From positions 1,074,466 through 1,138,465 of the forward strand of contig NZ_JH719395.1 of NCBI RefSeq assembly GCF_000271845.1: DNA of 64,000 bases, written 5' to 3'. The DNA is from Rhizobium leguminosarum bv. trifolii WSM2297 (GTDB lineage Bacteria; Pseudomonadota; Alphaproteobacteria; Rhizobiales; Rhizobiaceae). Of this stretch, positions 8,332 to 20,962 are shown in pieces; position 1 is the first letter of the stretch, and the number at the start of each line of letters is the position of its first letter. A model generated the notes under the pieces. It ran no database searches, was not told the origin of the DNA, and saw nothing but the letters and a program-made list of their open reading frames with translations. Both the position numbers and the translations under genes were made by a program.

Positions 8332-10371
8332 CTATCCCTGTTTCGAGCGCGCAATAGCCTCGCCCGGTGCAAACGGCAAGACATCAGCCTGCGGATAAAG
8401 CCTTTCCAGCGCCGAACCGATCATTTCGAGCCCCAGCTTGGCGCCGTCTCGCGACAACGGCAGATGCCGTCCGGTCGTCAACGATGCCTTACGCTTGATC
8501 AAGAAACAGGCCGAACCGCGCGGGGCAGCGTTGTCGATCAGCGCCAGATCCGCCGCGATCAGCGTGTTCAGATTGTCAGCAGCGGCCGGCGTTTCGTAAC
8601 TCTTCGCCAGGATACGCGCCCAATAAGTGCAGGACAGGAAGATCGCCAGCGTCTGGCGGATCTGGCCGGGCCGCGTCACCACCGACCAGGAGGAGCCGAG
8701 TGGCCGGGCGGCCACCGTCACATCGCGGTAGCAGGCATCGATCTTCTGCGACAGCGCGATTAGCTCGAAACCGTGCCTGCCCTCGCCGAGCGCACCAAGC
8801 AGATCGCGCAGCGCCTGAAACCAGCGGGCGAGTGCTGAATCGAGGGCGCCGCGCGTGCGCGTCGGGAAAACGACGAAGGCAACCGCCGTTCCGGCCACCG
8901 CGCCGATCACGGTCTCGCCGATGCGCAGCTTCAACAGATCGAGCGTCAGCACGCCGGTCATGCCGTAGACCAGGCAGAGCACGATCGAGATGAAGAAGGT
9001 CATCGTCGCGTAAGAGACCTGCAGGAAATAAAAGGCGAGGAAGATGCAGGCAGCGGCGACCGGAATGGCGATAGCCGGCTCGCGCGAAATCAGCGTCGCC
9101 AGCACAAGGCCGATTGCAATCCCGAACACGGTGCCGAGCGAGCGCGACAGCGCCTTCATTGCCGTATCGCCACGCGAATTGGTGTTGGTGAAAACCAGGA
9201 AAGAGGCGAGCACGGCCCAGAACCAGCGCTCGCGCGACAGTAGCAGGCCGAAGCCCATAGCGATTGCCGAGGCGAGCGTGATCTGCAGCGCCGAGCGCAG
9301 CAGCGGGTTGGCGAATGAAAAGTCGATAGGCGGGGATTGCGCAGTGTCGTTGACAGTATCGATGCCGGAAAAACTGGAGGCCTGTCCCTCGTCGATCGCC
9401 TGCGTCAGCTGCTGCCGCGCCTCGCCGAGCCACAGCAGCGCTCGCACCGTCTCGCTCTGCGGCTGGTCCCTGATGGTTTCCGCCATCCCCTCATAGGTGG
9501 CAAGCGCCGCCTTATCTGCCTCGATCACAGCGTGAACGAGTGCAAAAGGCGGCGGGCTCTGGAAGCTCAGCACGATCGCGCTTTCGGCGGCAAGATGTGC
9601 ATCGAAAAGCCGGATCGCCAGCTCCGCGGCGGGATCGGCAGCACCGTCGAAGACGCCGGCCGGCGGGCGCGGGATGAAAGTCTCCGCCATTAGCACCACC
9701 TCCTTCAGCCGGTCTTCCAGCTGGCGCATTTCCTGCCGGTCGGCTTCGCCGATTTCAGCACCGCCGGCAAGAGCGGCGAGCTTGAAGAGGATCTGGTTGA
9801 TCCTGCCGCTGACGCTTTCGAGCGAGCGCAGCAGGTCGCGGCGCCAGTCGTCGGGCAAGAGCACCGCCCTCACCAGATGACCGACCAAAACCGAGACGAC
9901 GGGGCCGATCGCCACCTCCGGCAGGTCGGCCAGCGAAGGCCGGAAATAGGCGCCCATAAAATAGGAAGTGAAGGCGAACATGCCGACGGCAAAACCACGC
10001 GGCCCGAACACCCGTCCGGCCGAGGCGAGCGCAATCACCACCAGAAAGACGAGATCGGAGAGAAAACGGTTATCCTCGAGCCCCGCGGCGACGGCGACGA
10101 CGGCAAGGCTTGCGACACAACCGAAAAGCCGCGTCACCAGCTGGCGCGCATTGCCTTTGTCGCGAACGGCGATCCCGCCCTCGATCGACAACACGATGCC
10201 GAGGCCGAAAGCCGCGGTCGGTAGCGGCAGAACAAAGGTCTGGATGGCAAGCAGGATCAAGAACGAGAGGACGATCGTCAGTGTCACCCGCGAGGCCATG
10301 CGCAGGCGCGAGAGCGCCGGGTCGTTGGCAAGCAGCCAGTCGCGAAGCTGAAAACCGGAAAACAAATGCAA
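8332..10371 (-). CDS. FUSC-family inner-membrane protein (putative aromatic-acid exporter type)
   Basis: A 679-residue membrane protein with the two-block layout of the FUSC family. The first hydrophobic block is at about residues 28-170 and the second at about 355-500, each with five or six transmembrane segments, separated by a long soluble region (about 175-345). A cytoplasmic C-terminal part follows. Relatives include the AaeB efflux pump for aromatic carboxylic acids, but no membrane-fusion partner lies beside this gene, so export of such compounds is only a possibility. It is the first gene of a minus-strand run with the TrmJ-like gene (four-base gap) and murI. Confidence 0.85.
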   Translation of the reverse strand: MHLFSGFQLRDWLLANDPALSRLRMASRVTLTIVLSFLILLAIQTFVLPLPTAAFGLGIVLSIEGGIAVRDKGNARQLVTRLFGCVASLAVVAVAAGLEDNRFLSDLVFLVVIALASAGRVFGPRGFAVGMFAFTSYFMGAYFRPSLADLPEVAIGPVVSVLVGHLVRAVLLPDDWRRDLLRSLESVSGRINQILFKLAALAGGAEIGEADRQEMRQLEDRLKEVVLMAETFIPRPPAGVFDGAADPAAELAIRLFDAHLAAESAIVLSFQSPPPFALVHAVIEADKAALATYEGMAETIRDQPQSETVRALLWLGEARQQLTQAIDEGQASSFSGIDTVNDTAQSPPIDFSFANPLLRSALQITLASAIAMGFGLLLSRERWFWAVLASFLVFTNTNSRGDTAMKALSRSLGTVFGIAIGLVLATLISREPAIAIPVAAACIFLAFYFLQVSYATMTFFISIVLCLVYGMTGVLTLDLLKLRIGETVIGAVAGTAVAFVVFPTRTRGALDSALARWFQALRDLLGALGEGRHGFELIALSQKIDACYRDVTVAARPLGSSWSVVTRPGQIRQTLAIFLSCTYWARILAKSYETPAAADNLNTLIAADLALIDNAAPRGSACFLIKRKASLTTGRHLPLSRDGAKLGLEMIGSALERLYPQADVLPFAPGEAIARSKQG

Positions 10372-10494
10372 GAGCCCTCATGCCACGGAAGGATCGACAG
10401 ATATCGCCGCAACAGCAGAAATCAAACCATCGGGAAACCGATCGGAACGATAGTCCCGGGATCGATTCCCCGACATCGATCGAATGTCGCGCGC

Positions 10495-11022
10495 CTATTG
10501 GCCCTTGGCAATCAGCGCCATGGTCGCCTTCAGGGAATCGCGGCCCTGCGTCTCGATATTCTCGGTGACGATATCGTCGATGACTGGTGTACCGCCTTCT
10601 TCGACCACTTCGAAACGAACGGTCGTATAGTCCTTGGCATCGGGCCCATCCGAGCAGGCGGATTTCTTGAAGCGTACAGTCACCTCAGCCGTCCCGTTGA
10701 CCACAGGCGCCGCCGCCATCGTCAGATCTTCCAATGGGCATGCATCCTGACCGTTGACGATGACGTCGTAGTCGAAGGGCGATATGCCGTCGTCATCGAC
10801 GGCGGGAAATTGCGCGGCGGCCTGGTACGTGGCGACGAAATCCTTGCTGTAGAGATGGTCGAGCCGGCTCGCATCGAAGATGTCGGTCCAGTCGCCGTTA
10901 TTGTCGGCCCAGTTGCTCCTAGTCGCGTCCATGATCTCCTTCACGGGAACGGTGATATCGGCGGCATGGCCGATGCCCGAAGAGGCGATAAGGCTTGCGA
11001 TAACAACGGCGATTGTCTTCAT
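10495..11022 (-). CDS. Secreted hypothetical protein
   Basis: A 175-residue protein I do not recognise with certainty. It has a clear signal peptide (residues 1-20, ending GHA before ADITV) and a mature part of about 155 residues. That part has the feel of a small alpha+beta domain with two cysteines (CPLED and SACSDGPD) that could form a disulfide in the periplasm. The pattern [15 protein letters not shown] resembles NTF2-like DUF3828 proteins, but I would not rely on it. It is divergently transcribed from icd with about 190 bp between the starts, and stands alone. Confidence 0.7.
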   Translation of the reverse strand: MKTIAVVIASLIASSGIGHAADITVPVKEIMDATRSNWADNNGDWTDIFDASRLDHLYSKDFVATYQAAAQFPAVDDDGISPFDYDVIVNGQDACPLEDLTMAAAPVVNGTAEVTVRFKKSACSDGPDAKDYTTVRFEVVEEGGTPVIDDIVTENIETQGRDSLKATMALIAKGQ

Positions 11023-11210
11023 GGTCGAATGTTCCGGGCGGGCAAATCAAGGCGGACACTAGCCAGATTTCAGCGCTTGGCAATGCCGGCAAAAACGCAT
11101 TCTCGAACCCGTTGCAGCTTTGCGTTCCCGGTTCACAATGCTATAGCGCTCCTCATCAGGTTACCCACCCGGGACGCTTGTCCCCCTTCAAGCTCGAACG
11201 AGGCAGATAC

Positions 11211-12422
11211 ATGAACAAGATCAAGGTCGCCAATCCCGTCGCCGATCTCGACGGCGATGAAATGACGCGCATCATCTGGCAGCTCATCAAGGATAAGCTG
11301 ATCCATCCGTATCTCGACCTCGACATCGACTATTTCGACCTCTCCGTCGAAAACCGCGACGCCACCAACGACCAGGTCACTGTCGACGCCGCCAACGCCA
11401 TCAAGAAATACGGCGTCGGCATTAAGTGCGCGACGATCACGCCGGATGAAGCCCGCGTCAAGGAATTCAACCTCAAGGAAATGTGGAAGAGCCCGAACGG
11501 CACGATCCGCAACATCCTCGGCGGCGTCATCTTCCGCGAGCCGATCATTTGCAAAAACGTGCCGCGCTTGGTTCCCGGCTGGACCAAGCCGATCGTCGTC
11601 GGCCGTCACGCCTTCGGCGACCAGTACCGCGCCACCGATTTCAAGTTCCCCGGCAAGGGCAAGCTGACGATCAAGTTCGTCGGCGAAGACGGCACCGTCA
11701 TCGAGAAGGAAGTCTTCAACGCACCGGGATCCGGCGTCGCGATGGCCATGTACAACCTCGACGAATCGATCCGCGAATTCGCCCGTGCCTCGATGATGTA
11801 CGGCCTGATGCGCAAGTGGCCGGTTTACCTGTCGACCAAGAACACCATCCTCAAGGCCTATGACGGCCGCTTCAAGGACATCTTCGAAGAAGTCTTCGAG
11901 ACCGAATTCAAGGATCAGTTCAAGGAAGCCGGCATCACCTACGAACACCGCCTGATCGACGACATGGTCGCCTCGGCGCTGAAGTGGTCGGGCGGCTACG
12001 TCTGGGCCTGCAAGAACTATGACGGCGACGTCCAGTCCGACACCGTTGCCCAGGGCTTCGGCTCGCTCGGCCTGATGACCTCGGTTCTGCTGACGCCGGA
12101 CGGCAAGACGGTCGAAGCCGAAGCCGCCCACGGCACGGTTACCCGCCATTATCGCCAGCACCAGAAGGGCCAGGAAACCTCGACGAACTCGATCGCCTCG
12201 ATCTTCGCCTGGACCCGCGGCCTCGCCCATCGCGCCAAGCTCGACGACAATGCCGAGCTCGCCCGCTTCGCCGCAACGCTCGAAAAGGTCTGCGTCGACA
12301 CCGTCGAATCCGGTTTCATGACCAAGGACCTGGCGTTGTTGATCGGCCCCGATCAGCCGTGGCTCTCGACCACCGCCTTCCTCGACAAGATCGACCAGAA
12401 CCTGCAGAAGGCCATGGCGTAA
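11211..12422 (+). CDS. icd: NADP-dependent isocitrate dehydrogenase
   Basis: A 403-residue TCA-cycle enzyme converting isocitrate to 2-oxoglutarate with NADPH formation. It belongs to the short, homodimeric, eukaryote-like class, seen in [13 protein letters not shown] at the N-terminus, [10 protein letters not shown], the NADP-binding region ([14 protein letters not shown]) and [13 protein letters not shown] near the end. The frame is open from 11013, but the ATG at 11211 (MNKIKVANP) is preceded by a purine-rich stretch (AACGAGGCAG) and matches the family start. A strong terminator follows, so it is monocistronic. Confidence 0.98.
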   Translation: MNKIKVANPVADLDGDEMTRIIWQLIKDKLIHPYLDLDIDYFDLSVENRDATNDQVTVDAANAIKKYGVGIKCATITPDEARVKEFNLKEMWKSPNGTIRNILGGVIFREPIICKNVPRLVPGWTKPIVVGRHAFGDQYRATDFKFPGKGKLTIKFVGEDGTVIEKEVFNAPGSGVAMAMYNLDESIREFARASMMYGLMRKWPVYLSTKNTILKAYDGRFKDIFEEVFETEFKDQFKEAGITYEHRLIDDMVASALKWSGGYVWACKNYDGDVQSDTVAQGFGSLGLMTSVLLTPDGKTVEAEAAHGTVTRHYRQHQKGQETSTNSIASIFAWTRGLAHRAKLDDNAELARFAATLEKVCVDTVESGFMTKDLALLIGPDQPWLSTTAFLDKIDQNLQKAMA

Positions 12423-12446
12423 GCCGGTCCTTTCGCGATAGCATTG

Positions 12447-12472
12447 AACGGCGGGGATTTCCCCGCCGTTTT
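12447..12472 (+). terminator. Rho-independent terminator of icd
   Basis: A perfect ten-pair stem, AACGGCGGGG (12447-12456) with CCCCGCCGTT (12461-12470), four-base loop, followed by T residues, 24 bp after the icd stop. Confidence 0.88.
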
Positions 12473-12491
12473 CCATTTTGGGAGATAGAAA

Positions 12492-12938
12492 ATGACCGCG
12501 ATCGTGCGCCCGCTCGAAGCTTCTGACCGCGCCGCCTGGGAACCCTTGTGGGCAGCCTACCAACGTTTCTATGAGGTGGTTATTCCCGCCGAGACGACGG
12601 ATCTCACCTGGTCTCGCTTCCACGATCCCGACGAACCGATGCACGCGCTCGGCGCCTTCGACGAAGAGGGCCGGCTCGTCGGAATCGTCCATGCCATCTT
12701 TCACCGCTCCTGCTGGCTGCCGCAATGGACGTGTTATCTGCAGGATCTCTATGTCGAAGACATCAAGCGCGGGCTCGGCACCGGTGCCGCACTGATCGAT
12801 GCCGTCGCCGATCTTGCGCGCGCAAACGGTGCGGGCAGGCTCTACTGGATGACGCACGAAACGAATGCAACGGCGCGGGGGCTCTATGACAGGATCGCCG
12901 AGCGCTCGGGTTTCATCCAGTACCGCAAACCTCTCTGA
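12492..12938 (+). CDS. GNAT-family N-acetyltransferase
   Basis: A 148-residue GNAT enzyme. The acetyl-CoA-binding motif is seen as DLYVEDIKRGLGTGAALIDA around residues 77-96, followed by a C-terminal block (YWMTHETNATARGLYDRIAERSGF) matching the usual motif B. The ribosome-binding site GGGAGA lies just before the ATG at 12492. The substrate, an amine of a small molecule or a protein, cannot be read. It stands between the icd terminator and a glutathione S-transferase gene 87 bp further on and may be transcribed with it. Confidence 0.88.
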   Translation: MTAIVRPLEASDRAAWEPLWAAYQRFYEVVIPAETTDLTWSRFHDPDEPMHALGAFDEEGRLVGIVHAIFHRSCWLPQWTCYLQDLYVEDIKRGLGTGAALIDAVADLARANGAGRLYWMTHETNATARGLYDRIAERSGFIQYRKPL

Positions 12939-13025
12939 AGATCGAGGGTTGCACAAAGACCTCGCCGCGCTATTGATTCCGGGCGACGGCAATGTCTGAG
13001 GTAACGGCAACACGAGGAGGATGTG

Positions 13026-13652
13026 ATGACCGAAGAATTGGTATTCTATACGAACCCTATGTCGCGCGGCCGCATCGCCCGCTGGATGCTGGAGGAGATC
13101 GGCCAGCCCTATCGCACCGAACTCCTGACTTTCGACAAAACCATGAAGGCGCCCGAATATCTCTCGGTCAATCCGATGGGTAAGGTTCCGGCGATCCGCC
13201 ACGGCGACACCATCGTCACCGAATGCGCGGCCATCTGCGCCTATCTCGCCGAGACCTTTCCGGAGAAGGGGCTGGCCCCGAGGCCGGAGGAGCGCGCCCG
13301 CTATTACCGCTGGATGTTCTTTGCCGCCGGGCCCCTTGAATCGGCGGTGACGATGAAGGCTCTCGGCTTCGAAATTCCGACGGAGCGGCTGCGCATGGCC
13401 GGCTGCGGCAGTTTCGGCGACGTCATGAACACCCTCGAAATGGCGGTCTCCGGCTCGACCTACGTCGCCGGCGAACGCTTTACCGCCGCCGACGTCTATG
13501 TCGGTTCGCATGTCGGCTGGGGCCTCGGTTTCGGCAGCATCGAAAAACGCCAGGCCTTCGTCGATTATTTCGGCCGCATCAGCCAACGCGAAGCCTATAA
13601 GCGCGCCAATGCGCTGGACGACGAAGCCGGCAAGACGATGCAGGCCGCCTAA
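13026..13652 (+). CDS. Glutathione S-transferase family protein
   Basis: A 208-residue GST. The N-terminal thioredoxin-like domain (LVFYTNPMSRGRIARWMLEEIG, then NPMGKVPAIRHGDTIVTECAAI) contains the cis-proline VPA and the glutathione-contacting E-S/C segment (TECAAIC). The C-terminal helical domain carries GERFTAADVYVGS, the family N-capping box region. The likely activity is glutathione conjugation or reduction in the cytoplasm. The ATG at 13026 has AGGAGG five bases before it; the GTG at 13023 is too close to that site. Confidence 0.92.
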   Translation: MTEELVFYTNPMSRGRIARWMLEEIGQPYRTELLTFDKTMKAPEYLSVNPMGKVPAIRHGDTIVTECAAICAYLAETFPEKGLAPRPEERARYYRWMFFAAGPLESAVTMKALGFEIPTERLRMAGCGSFGDVMNTLEMAVSGSTYVAGERFTAADVYVGSHVGWGLGFGSIEKRQAFVDYFGRISQREAYKRANALDDEAGKTMQAA

Positions 13653-13660
13653 CCGTGAAA

Positions 13661-13686
13661 CCGGCGCGGCCAGCACACCGCGCCGG
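13661..13686. terminator. Hairpin between the convergent GST and AraC genes
   Basis: CCGGCGCGG (13661-13669) and CCGCGCCGG (13678-13686) form a perfect nine-pair stem with an eight-base loop, but neither side has a T run. It may limit read-through in both directions; termination is not certain. Confidence 0.45.
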
Positions 13687-13694
13687 GAATATCC

Positions 13695-14546
13695 TCAGGC
13701 AAGCGGCATGTGAATATCTGTCATCAGTTCGGTCGGAGGCACGTCGCGTGGATTGTTGAGATATTCCTCGAACATGACGCTGTCCCTCAACTGCCGTCCC
13801 GATTTAGGCAGCCATTCCCCATAAAGCCACTGATAGGCCTTGTACATGTGGGCGTAAGGCCCCTTGTGGCGCAGCACGGCATAGTCGCCGCCATTGATCG
13901 TGCGCCGCTCGAATGGCGCCTCGGCCGGAACATCGGCAGAGCCGGTGACACAGGCGACCGACCGCAACTGTTCGGCCGGCACGATGTCGGGATCGTCGAG
14001 ATAGACACCGATCATCCGCATGTCGGGCCGAGCAAGACCGCGGGCGTAAAGTGTGCCGAACAAGGTCTCGAAAGCTTTGCCGATCTGCATATAAGAGCCG
14101 GTATGGGCGACACCGATCAGCTCCGTCGGTGCGATCTCCCGTATGGTAACGTCGAACATGGCTTTGGTCTTTCCGCTAAGTGAGGGTTGGAAGGCTGTGT
14201 GGCTTCCCTCTTTCCGATAGCGGGCCGGCGGCATGCCGTAGACCGACTTGAAGATACGATTGAAGGATTGGAGATTGGGATAGCCTGATCGCGTGGCAAT
14301 CTCGCTGACGGCAAGCTCCGTGCGGACGATCTCGCCCGCCGCGCGATGCAGCCGCAGCCGCTTGACGGTGGCCGCCAGCGTCTCGCCATAAATCGCCCGG
14401 TAGATCCTGTGCCAGTGATAGCTCGACAAACAGGCGATCTCGGCAAGGCGGTCCATATCCAGCTCCTCGTCGAGGTGGTCGTGAATATAGGCGGAAACCC
14501 GTCTCAGACGGCTTTCATAAAGTGCCCATGCCGTTTGGCCATTCAT
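13695..14546 (-). CDS. AraC-family regulator with GyrI-like effector domain
   Basis: A 283-residue transcription regulator. The N-terminal part is an AraC-type double helix-turn-helix (residues about 10-107: ESRLRRVSAYIHDHLDEEL, ACLSSYHWHRIYRAIYGET, IATRSGYPNLQSFNRIFKSVYG). The C-terminal 155 residues form a GyrI-like small-molecule-binding domain (VTIREIAPTELIGVAHTGSY, FERRTINGGDYAVLRHKGPY). This layout is that of Rob/SoxS-related multidrug or stress regulators. The ATG at 14544-14546 (MNGQTAW) has GAGG at good spacing; earlier in-frame starts lack a site. The ligand and targets are unknown. Confidence 0.9.
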   Translation of the reverse strand: MNGQTAWALYESRLRRVSAYIHDHLDEELDMDRLAEIACLSSYHWHRIYRAIYGETLAATVKRLRLHRAAGEIVRTELAVSEIATRSGYPNLQSFNRIFKSVYGMPPARYRKEGSHTAFQPSLSGKTKAMFDVTIREIAPTELIGVAHTGSYMQIGKAFETLFGTLYARGLARPDMRMIGVYLDDPDIVPAEQLRSVACVTGSADVPAEAPFERRTINGGDYAVLRHKGPYAHMYKAYQWLYGEWLPKSGRQLRDSVMFEEYLNNPRDVPPTELMTDIHMPLA

Positions 14547-14628
14547 GTCAAACCTCATGCAAATCGATCGGCTGCAGAGAACCATATCCAGATTTGACAA
14601 ATCCTGCGGACTTGCTCGAGGCGTAACG

Positions 14629-14660
14629 AAAAAAAAGGCGGAAGCCGAACCTCCGCCTTT
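14629..14660 (-). terminator. Rho-independent terminator of alaS
   Basis: Arms AAAGGCGGA (14634-14642) and TCCGCCTTT (14652-14660) with a nine-base loop, followed on the minus strand by a run of eight T. It lies 23 bp after the alaS stop. Confidence 0.9.
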
Positions 14661-14683
14661 GGAACTCCAGTGGGTTCTACAGA

Positions 14684-17338
<2,655 letters not shown>

Positions 17339-17424
17339 GCTATGCCCTTCAATGCTGCCGGAGGCAGGTAAATCTAAATCCATCGGCTTTTAGCGTTCGC
17401 CTCCGCCACTGTCCAGCAGACAAA

Positions 17425-17463
17425 CAAAACCGGCCGCATTCTGATCAGGAATGCAGCCGGTTT
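17425..17463 (-). terminator. Terminator between recA and alaS
   Basis: Outer arms AAACCGGC (17427-17434) and GCCGGTTT (17456-17463), extended by GCATTC/GAATGC inside. The minus-strand tail is T-rich (TTTTGTTTG). It would end the recA transcript before alaS. Confidence 0.8.
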
Positions 17464-17491
17464 CGATTTTTAGAGGAAGCGCGTGCGAAAA

Positions 17492-18580
<1,089 letters not shown>

Positions 18581-18627
18581 TCGATCCACCTGTAGGTTAT
18601 TGAAGCCGCCCAAGCAATGTCGAGTTT

Positions 18628-18642
18628 GTACCCCATTTGTTC
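18628..18642 (-). promoter_or_regulatory. SOS (LexA) operator of recA, GAAC-N7-GTAC type
   Basis: On the minus strand the sequence reads GAAC, seven bases, GTAC, exactly the operator defined by mutagenesis for Rhizobium etli recA. It is centred about 55 bp upstream of the recA start codon, where it would overlap the promoter. Confidence 0.88.
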
Positions 18643-18809
18643 CACTCTCGCAATAGGCGATCAAACAATTGAAAGAAAAAGGTAAAACGGCCCGTGTTCT
18701 ATTTTTGTTTTATCGATGCAAAGCAACGGCTTAGGCCTGAAGTGCCGACACGCGGCCGTCCAAACGCATCGCATCGATTCGCTTTCCGAGCATCAGGAGA
18801 GCGGCTGAA

Positions 18810-19754
18810 ATGACCGGAAAGATTCTCGTTCTCGGCGGCGCCCATATCGACAGACGCGGCCGCATTTCCGGCGAGACGGCGCCTGGCGCCAGCAATCCCG
18901 GGACCTGGTTCGAGGAGCCGGGCGGCGGCGGCTTCAATGCGGCGCGCAATCTCGCAAGGCTCGGCTTCCAGGTGACGATGATTTCGCCGCGCGGCGGCGA
19001 TGCCATCGGTGAGATGGTCGGCGAAGCCGCCGATTTCGCCGGCATCGACGACCGGCCTTTCGTCTTCCTCGACCGCAAGACGCCGAGCTACACGGCGATC
19101 ATCGAGACGGACGGCAATCTGGTGATCGCCCTTGCCGACATGGATCTCTACCGCTTCTTCGTGCCGCGACGTCTCTCCATCCGCTGGGTGCGAGAGGCCT
19201 TCGCCGCCCATGATCTGGTCCTTTTCGATGCCAACCTGCCGGAAGAGACGATCGCGGCGATCGTCGCCAAGGCGCATTCCCTGGCCAAGCCCGTCGCGGC
19301 GATCGCCATCTCGCCGGCCAAGGTCGTCAGGCTAAAACCCTGCATCGGCGATATCGATTACCTGTTCCTGAATGAGGCCGAGGCCGCCGCCCTGACCGGC
19401 GGACAGCCGGAGGATGCCGGCGCCTGGCCACCACTCCTGAACGAGATCGGCATCCGGAACGCTGTCGTCACCCGCGGTCGCCGCGAACTCGTCGCGATGA
19501 GCGAGGGCCGCGCCGTGACGCTGCAGCCACCGGTCGCCGATATCGTCGCCGATGTCACCGGTGCCGGCGATTCCCTTGCCGCCGGCACGCTCGCCGCCTT
19601 GATGCTCGGCCTGCCGCTCGAGGAAGCCGTCCGCCACGGCACCGCAGCGGCGGCACTGACGGTGCAGTCGCGGCACGCCGTCAACGAAAATCTGACGCCG
19701 GATCTGCTCAATGAGGCCCTTGCCCTTGTTCCACAGGTCAGAATTCTGCATTGA
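18810..19754 (+). CDS. psuK: PfkB-family carbohydrate kinase, probable pseudouridine kinase
   Basis: A 314-residue ribokinase-fold enzyme. The PfkB second signature DVTGAGDSLAAGTLAAL near residue 250 contains the catalytic Asp, and the N-terminal GGAHIDRRGR and GGGGFNAARNLARLG bind the nucleoside. The next gene on the same strand, 30 bp on, is pseudouridine-5'-phosphate glycosidase, so the probable substrate is pseudouridine, phosphorylated to pseudouridine 5'-phosphate. The ATG at 18810 has AGGAGAG about ten bases before it. Assignment as PsuK rests on this neighbourhood; the fold itself is certain. Confidence 0.88.
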   Translation: MTGKILVLGGAHIDRRGRISGETAPGASNPGTWFEEPGGGGFNAARNLARLGFQVTMISPRGGDAIGEMVGEAADFAGIDDRPFVFLDRKTPSYTAIIETDGNLVIALADMDLYRFFVPRRLSIRWVREAFAAHDLVLFDANLPEETIAAIVAKAHSLAKPVAAIAISPAKVVRLKPCIGDIDYLFLNEAEAAALTGGQPEDAGAWPPLLNEIGIRNAVVTRGRRELVAMSEGRAVTLQPPVADIVADVTGAGDSLAAGTLAALMLGLPLEEAVRHGTAAAALTVQSRHAVNENLTPDLLNEALALVPQVRILH

Positions 19755-19784
19755 AACGGCAGCTATCGAATACAGGACACGACC

Positions 19785-20711
<927 letters not shown>

Positions 20712-20754
20712 AAGCGGACCACGCTGACATCGCGCCGATAGGTCGTACCGTGTC

Positions 20755-20803
20755 GCACCCCCCTCTGTCCTGCCAGACATCTCCCCCACAAGGGGGGAGA
20801 TCG
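20755..20803 (+). repeat. Rhizobial intergenic palindromic repeat, copy 1 (RIME-like)
   Basis: About 49 bp beginning CACCCCCCTCTG and ending in a strong internal hairpin (ATCTCCCCC facing GGGGGAGAT). A second copy in opposite orientation lies at 20887-20935, about 85% identical by eye. The text matches the type of mosaic palindromic element widespread between rhizobial genes; the formal family name is from memory. Confidence 0.75.
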
Positions 20804-20886
20804 ACAAGCGGCTTGGCCATCGGACACGTCTACGGTTTTGCCGAGTTTACAACGCTTGTTGTTTGAGGAAACCGGTGCGTCCAGCC

Positions 20887-20935
20887 GATCTCCCCACCTG
20901 TGGGGGAGATGCCCGGCAGGGCAGAGGGGGGTGCC
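20887..20935 (-). repeat. Rhizobial intergenic palindromic repeat, copy 2 (RIME-like)
   Basis: The reverse complement of copy 1 with a few substitutions, again holding an internal hairpin. Together the two arms with an 83-bp spacer could fold into a long hairpin and act as a transcription barrier between the convergent psuG and cckA genes. Confidence 0.75.
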
Positions 20936-20962
20936 AAATGGCACATCCTCACAACTCACCGA

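Noticed and set aside
11133..13676. An 847-codon open frame on the minus strand across icd, the GNAT gene and the GST gene
   Set aside because: It is opposite to three well-recognised plus-strand genes; its product has the His/Asp/Gly-rich composition of an antisense shadow in GC-rich DNA and matches no family.
20755..20935. Considered as the ends of an insertion sequence
   Set aside because: Only 83 bp lie between the inverted copies, with no transposase frame and no flanking target duplication seen.
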